From: Clostridium fallax
GTDB taxonomy: Bacteria > Bacillota > Clostridia > Clostridiales > Clostridiaceae
Assembly: GCF_900129365.1 (NCBI RefSeq)
Contig: NZ_FQVM01000039.1
Location: forward strand, 1 to 15,354
Length of the DNA stretch: 15,354 bases
Reading direction: 5' to 3'
Shown here: piece after piece, positions 11,904 to 15,354 of the stretch
Position numbering within the stretch: position 1 is the first letter of the stretch
Layout: each line of letters begins with the position of its first letter
The notes under the pieces: model-generated
What the model saw: the letters and a program-made list of their open reading frames with translations, nothing else
Databases searched by the model: none
What the model was told of the DNA's origin: nothing
Position numbers and translations under genes: made by a program

Positions 11904-12905
11904 ATGCCATTATTTGAAAGTTATGAAAGAAGAATAAAGCAAATAGAAGTTGTACTTAATAAGTACGGAATTAAGTCATTAGAAGAAGCTAAGGCAATTT
12001 GCGATGAGAAGGGTGTAGACGCTTATAAAATAGTTAAGGAAACTCAACCTATCGCTTTTGAAAATGCTGGATGGGCATACACTTTAGGTGCTGCTATAGC
12101 TATAAAGAAAGGATGCACAAAAGCTGCTGAAGCTGCTGAAGCAATCGGAGAAGGATTACAAGCTTTCTGTATCCCTGGATCAGTTGCTGATGATAGAAAA
12201 GTTGGTTTAGGACACGGAAACTTAGGAGCTATGCTTTTAAGAGAAGAAACTAAATGTTTCGCATTCTTAGCAGGACACGAAAGTTTCGCTGCTGCCGAAG
12301 GTGCTATAAAGATAGCTGAAAAAGCTAACAGAGTAAGAAAAGAGCCATTAAGAGTTATACTTAACGGTCTTGGAAAAGATGCTGCAATGATCATATCAAG
12401 AATCAATGGATTTACTTATGTTCAAACTAAATTTGACTATTTCACTGGAAAATTAGAAATAGTTAAAGAAACTCCATACTCAAATGGACCAAGAGCTAAG
12501 GTTAAATGCTATGGTTCAGATGACGTAAGAGAAGGTGTTGCTATAATGCATCATGAAGGAGTTGACGTATCAATCACTGGTAACTCAACTAACCCAACAA
12601 GATTCCAACATCCAGTTGCTGGTACTTATAAGAAAGAATGTGTTGAACAAGGTAAGAAATACTTCTCAGTTGCATCAGGTGGTGGTACTGGAAGAACTCT
12701 TCACCCAGACAACATGGCAGCAGGTCCAGCTTCATACGGTATGACTGATACTATGGGAAGAATGCACTCAGATGCACAATTCGCAGGATCATCATCAGTT
12801 CCAGCTCACGTTGAAATGATGGGTCTTATCGGAATGGGTAACAACCCAATGGTAGGTGCTACTGTTGCAGTTGCAGTTTCTGTTGAAGAAGGAATGAATA
12901 AATAA
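11904..12905 (+). CDS. GGGtGRT protein (family of unknown function)
   Basis: The 333-aa soluble protein carries the name-giving motif GGGTGRT at residues 259-265, within SVASGGGTGRTLHPDNMAAG. The tail MMGLIGMGNNPMVGATVAVAVSVEEGM is glycine-rich. Another glycine-rich, nucleotide- or cofactor-like stretch is GLGHGNLGAMLLREETKCFAFLAGHESFAAAEGAI (about 101-135). The family is conserved in anaerobic Firmicutes and named only after its motif; no reaction is known to me. It is preceded by GAGGAGG at good spacing and lies 40 bp after the IscU-like gene, so the two likely act together, perhaps with this protein as the Fe-S or metal client (inference). Codon use suggests high expression. A strong terminator follows. 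Confidence 0.85.
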   Translation: MPLFESYERRIKQIEVVLNKYGIKSLEEAKAICDEKGVDAYKIVKETQPIAFENAGWAYTLGAAIAIKKGCTKAAEAAEAIGEGLQAFCIPGSVADDRKVGLGHGNLGAMLLREETKCFAFLAGHESFAAAEGAIKIAEKANRVRKEPLRVILNGLGKDAAMIISRINGFTYVQTKFDYFTGKLEIVKETPYSNGPRAKVKCYGSDDVREGVAIMHHEGVDVSITGNSTNPTRFQHPVAGTYKKECVEQGKKYFSVASGGGTGRTLHPDNMAAGPASYGMTDTMGRMHSDAQFAGSSSVPAHVEMMGLIGMGNNPMVGATVAVAVSVEEGMNK

Positions 12906-12928
12906 TTTTATAATTATTTAATATGATA

Positions 12929-12979
12929 AAGTTGTGTGATAATGAAGGAGAAATCCTTTGTTATTACACAACTTTTTTT
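12929..12979 (+). terminator. Terminator of the Fe-S scaffold / GGGtGRT operon
   Basis: A long stem with small mismatches joins AAGTTGTGTGATAATGAAGGA with TCCTTTGTTATTACACAACTT around a short loop, followed by a run of T at 12973-12979. Confidence 0.9.
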
Positions 12980-13463
12980 ATATAGATTTTTAATATATAA
13001 AAACAAAACTTAAATAATAATAATTTCCCACACAATTAAGTATATAAATATTATTTCAATTATTACTATAAAAATAATCATATATAGTTTGTTTTAAAAT
13101 TATTTTAACTTTAACAGTAGATACCAATAATTTTTTTGAAATTTTATTATTATACTTGAGAATTTTATATTTATTTTTAATTATATTTGTAAGTGGATAA
13201 AACTTAATATTTATATATTATCTATAAAATAAAATTAATAATACCTCTAAAAATATAAAATTTTAAAGCATATAGTTATATAACATTAAATATAAAAGAA
13301 GTTATAAAAACATATAATATAATAATTATTTTAAATAAATCTATTTATTAATTTATAACTGTAGAGATAATAACTTTAGCTAATTACAGAGTAATTAAGT
13401 GTATAAATTAATAAAAGATGCTAATTTATTTGATTTATATTTAAGTTTAGGGGGATATAGGGT
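12980..13463. other. AT-rich intergenic interval
   Basis: No ORF or clear hairpin is seen over most of these 484 bp. Near the right end there is a 7-bp dyad (13381-13397) and a GGGGGA ribosome binding site before the next gene. Confidence 0.6.
13381..13397. promoter_or_regulatory. Dyad TAATTAC-AGA-GTAATTA
   Basis: Perfect 7-bp arms lie about 67 bp before the start of the Cys-rich gene. The position and symmetry fit an operator, but the regulator is unknown. Confidence 0.35.
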
Positions 13464-14015
13464 ATGGGAATTAGAGAAATGCAAGGTACTCCTGCTCATA
13501 TAGAGTATATTGGTCCTAAAGGAGGAAAAAGAAGAAGTAATTGTGTGTATTATAAATAAGGACTATGTCGTTGTGAAAAATCACAGATATTTTTATTGAA
13601 GTGTGTAGGAATATTATTATGTAATTATTACGATGATTCCTCTGAAACAAAAATATTATTAGAAAATAAAAGAAAAAATATTATGGAAAATCTAGAATCA
13701 AGATGCAGAAGTTGTTTTGAAGATAAGAATAGGGAGAAAAGAAAAAAACAAAAAGAAACGCACATAAATAATAGAAAAAATAAAAGAAAAAATAGAAATT
13801 ATCCATTATTAAATAAAATAATTACTTTAAAGTGTATAAAATTTGAAAGTATATTAGAAGTAAAAATAGTTAAGAAAAATGAAAGTAATCAATTTCAAAA
13901 TTTATTCTCTGAAAAATCTAATTTTGGAAAAGCCTTTTTAAATAAAAGTATTGTAGATAAGGTTAGATTAGTTTTAGGAAATGGATATATGGAATATATA
14001 ATTTTAAAAATATAA
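13464..14015 (+). pseudogene. Cys-rich protein with GreA-C-like end, interrupted by one in-frame TAA
   Basis: From ATG 13464 (AGGGGG 9 bp upstream) the frame reads 31 residues, MGIREMQGTPAHIEYIGPKG and so on to CVYYK, then TAA at 13557-13559. The same frame then stays open for 151 more codons. The join is seamless in character: NCVYYK-stop-GLCRCEKSQIFLLKCVG...LCNYYDD gives five cysteines (27, 35, 37, 47, 53) and paired CxYY motifs, suggesting a zinc-binding domain. A very basic linker (about 85-110) and an end like the GreA/GreB C-terminal domain follow (SNFGKAFLNKSIVDKVRLVL, then YMEYIILKI). A single AAA-to-TAA change explains the stop. TTG at 13596 as a separate start has no ribosome binding site. 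As sequenced, the gene makes only the 31-aa peptide; it may be a recent pseudogene or a sequencing error. Confidence 0.7.
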
Positions 14016-14163
14016 TAATATACATTTAAAATAAAATAAAAAAACCCAAATAAATATAAAATAACACCAGTTATTACACGATAATTAAATAGTTAATTAT
14101 AATAAGATGAATTTAGAATTATAAGTAATAATATAGACAGCAAAGACAGCAGGAGGATAACTT

Positions 14164-15234
14164 ATGGGATTTTTTAAATCACTAATTCAGTTGTTTGGTA
14201 GTAAATCAGAAACTTTAAAAGGACCTACTTTTGTTAAAAAATTTAGTGAAAATAATAAGCAGCTTAAAGACTTAGAAAAAATTTTAAAAATTGCACCGAA
14301 GGATTTAGAAAGTAAAATAAAGCAAGAGATGAAATGTATTTCTTATGGAATAAATGGGGAGAAAAATATAGCTTATGAGCTTAAAAATAGTCATATGCCT
14401 ATTTTGATTTTACATGATTTATATCTTAAATATAATGGACTTTCAGCTCAGATTGATTATGTTGTTATTGGTTCAAAGTTTATTTTAGTTATAGAATGCA
14501 AAAATATGTTTGGAGAAATAGAGATAACTAATTCTGGAGATTTTATTAGATATTTTAAGGACTTTAATGGAAAGCTTTATAAAAAAGAAGGAATATATAG
14601 TCCTATAGTTCAAAATGAGAGACATGTAGAACTTATAAAAGATATATTAAAAAAAGAAGGTCTATTAAAAAAAGATTACAATGGTTTAATAAATCATATA
14701 GTAACTATTGCTAATCCTAAAACTGTGATAAACAGTAGATTCGCTAAAAAAGAAATCAAAGATCATATAATAAAGCATGAACAGCTAATAAACAAAATGA
14801 AATCATTAAATAATAATAATAATAATAATAATAAGTGTATTTCTCAGAAAAATATGAATGAAATTGCAAAAATTTTATTAAAATATAATGGTAAATTTAA
14901 TATAGATTATAAAAGAAAATATGGTCTTTCAAAGGAAACTTCTATAAATAATAAGGAAAATAAAATAACCCAAAAAGAAAAAAGAAACAATTTTAAAGTA
15001 TCTAAGGATTTAGAAGACACTAAAATATATAAAGATTTAAAAGAGTATCGTCTAAATAAGAGTAAAAAAGAGGGTATACCACCTTATTGTGTATATACAA
15101 ATCGTGAACTTGAAAATATAATAAATTCTATGCCTAAAACTTTAGATGAACTTAAAACTATAAATGGTTTTGGAACTGTTAAATGTGAAAAATATGGTAG
15201 AGATATTATTAAGATAGTAAAAAAGAATAGATAA
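14164..15234 (+). CDS. NERD domain protein with C-terminal HRDC domain
   Basis: The 356-aa protein has a NERD (nuclease-related) domain at about 58-180. It shows GINGEKNIAYEL (E66), AQIDYVVIG (D98) and LVIECKN (E111-x-K113), a complete PD-(D/E)XK-like active site. The C-terminus (about 285-354, YKDLKEYRLNKSKKEGIPPYCVYTN through LKTINGFGTVKCEKYG) is an HRDC domain, a nucleic-acid-binding module of RecQ and RNase D. A lysine-rich linker with eight consecutive asparagines joins them. A nuclease acting on DNA or RNA structures is likely; the substrate is unknown. A short hydrophobic N-terminus (FFKSLIQLF) may be amphipathic. ATG 14164 follows AGGAGG, preceded by a doubled GACAGCA. It is monocistronic and ends before a strong terminator. 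Confidence 0.85.
   Translation: MGFFKSLIQLFGSKSETLKGPTFVKKFSENNKQLKDLEKILKIAPKDLESKIKQEMKCISYGINGEKNIAYELKNSHMPILILHDLYLKYNGLSAQIDYVVIGSKFILVIECKNMFGEIEITNSGDFIRYFKDFNGKLYKKEGIYSPIVQNERHVELIKDILKKEGLLKKDYNGLINHIVTIANPKTVINSRFAKKEIKDHIIKHEQLINKMKSLNNNNNNNNKCISQKNMNEIAKILLKYNGKFNIDYKRKYGLSKETSINNKENKITQKEKRNNFKVSKDLEDTKIYKDLKEYRLNKSKKEGIPPYCVYTNRELENIINSMPKTLDELKTINGFGTVKCEKYGRDIIKIVKKNR
14809..14832 (+). repeat. (AAT)8 microsatellite coding for eight asparagines
   Basis: Eight perfect AAT codons lie in the linker between the NERD and HRDC domains. The unit is three bases, so slippage changes linker length without breaking the frame. Confidence 0.95.
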
Positions 15235-15291
15235 AATTTATATTAAAGATTAAGAAAGTAAATTAATATAAATTAAAAAAATATAAAAAGT

Positions 15292-15342
15292 AAAAAACTA
15301 TAAAATAAAGATTTCAAAGAATCTTTATTTTATAGTTTTTTT
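15292..15342 (+). terminator. Strong terminator after the NERD-HRDC gene
   Basis: A perfect 22-bp stem pairs 15292-15313 with 15320-15341 around a 6-nt loop, with T-runs at both outer ends (bidirectional). The last 12 bases of the window contain nothing more. Confidence 0.9.
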
Positions 15343-15354
15343 ATTTATATGATA

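Noticed and set aside
12044..12744. Minus- and plus-strand ORFs inside the GGGtGRT gene
   Set aside because: Both overlap a well-supported conserved gene in other frames; their composition is a by-product of its codon use.
13596..14015. Independent gene starting at TTG 13596
   Set aside because: No ribosome binding site precedes it, and the start would cut through the LLKCVG cysteine motif shared with the frame upstream of the TAA.

Overview
The window looks like a low-GC Gram-positive anaerobe of the genus Clostridium, with C. perfringens the most likely species. The evidence is very AT-rich DNA, AGGAGG ribosome binding sites, T-tailed hairpin terminators, a GGGtGRT-protein gene and a TcdR/UviA-like sigma factor. 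The species call is inference; no rRNA or species marker is present.

Left part (1-4620): the right end of an IS3-family element has cut off an OLD-type ATPase gene after its Walker A motif. Next come a DUF3267 membrane metallopeptidase-like gene, an unrecognised 93-aa gene, and a compact module. In the module DUF1659 and DUF2922 genes run leftward, diverging from a group-V-like sigma factor, a 54-aa YvrJ-type membrane peptide and a peptidoglycan amidase with C-terminal SH3-like repeats. No capsid, tail or integrase genes are present, so this looks like a chromosomal sigma/membrane-peptide/amidase module and not a prophage. The sigma factor appears to start at a non-standard ATT (or ATA) codon.

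Middle part (4648-8690): a GATC-specific restriction-modification locus has a Sau3AI/MutH-type endonuclease divergent from a C5-cytosine methyltransferase. A third gene converges on the methyltransferase gene. It encodes an EVE-like N-terminal domain joined to a NucS-like PD-(D/E)XK nuclease and is split by a frameshift lying exactly in a run of three 8-bp repeats. Removing one repeat restores a 391-codon frame, so the gene may be phase-variable.

The gene-free stretch 8701-10250 holds several GC-rich islands with long nested inverted repeats. The best reading is one or more large structured non-coding RNAs that I cannot assign to a known class. It is followed by tRNA-Leu(CAA) on the minus strand, with its own promoter and terminator.

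Right part (10341-15354): an 830-bp leader region precedes an apparently highly expressed operon of an IscU/NifU-like Fe-S scaffold protein and a GGGtGRT protein. Next is a Cys-rich gene with a GreA-C-terminus-like end, interrupted by one in-frame TAA, and then a NERD-HRDC protein with a poly-Asn microsatellite. A strong terminator closes the window.
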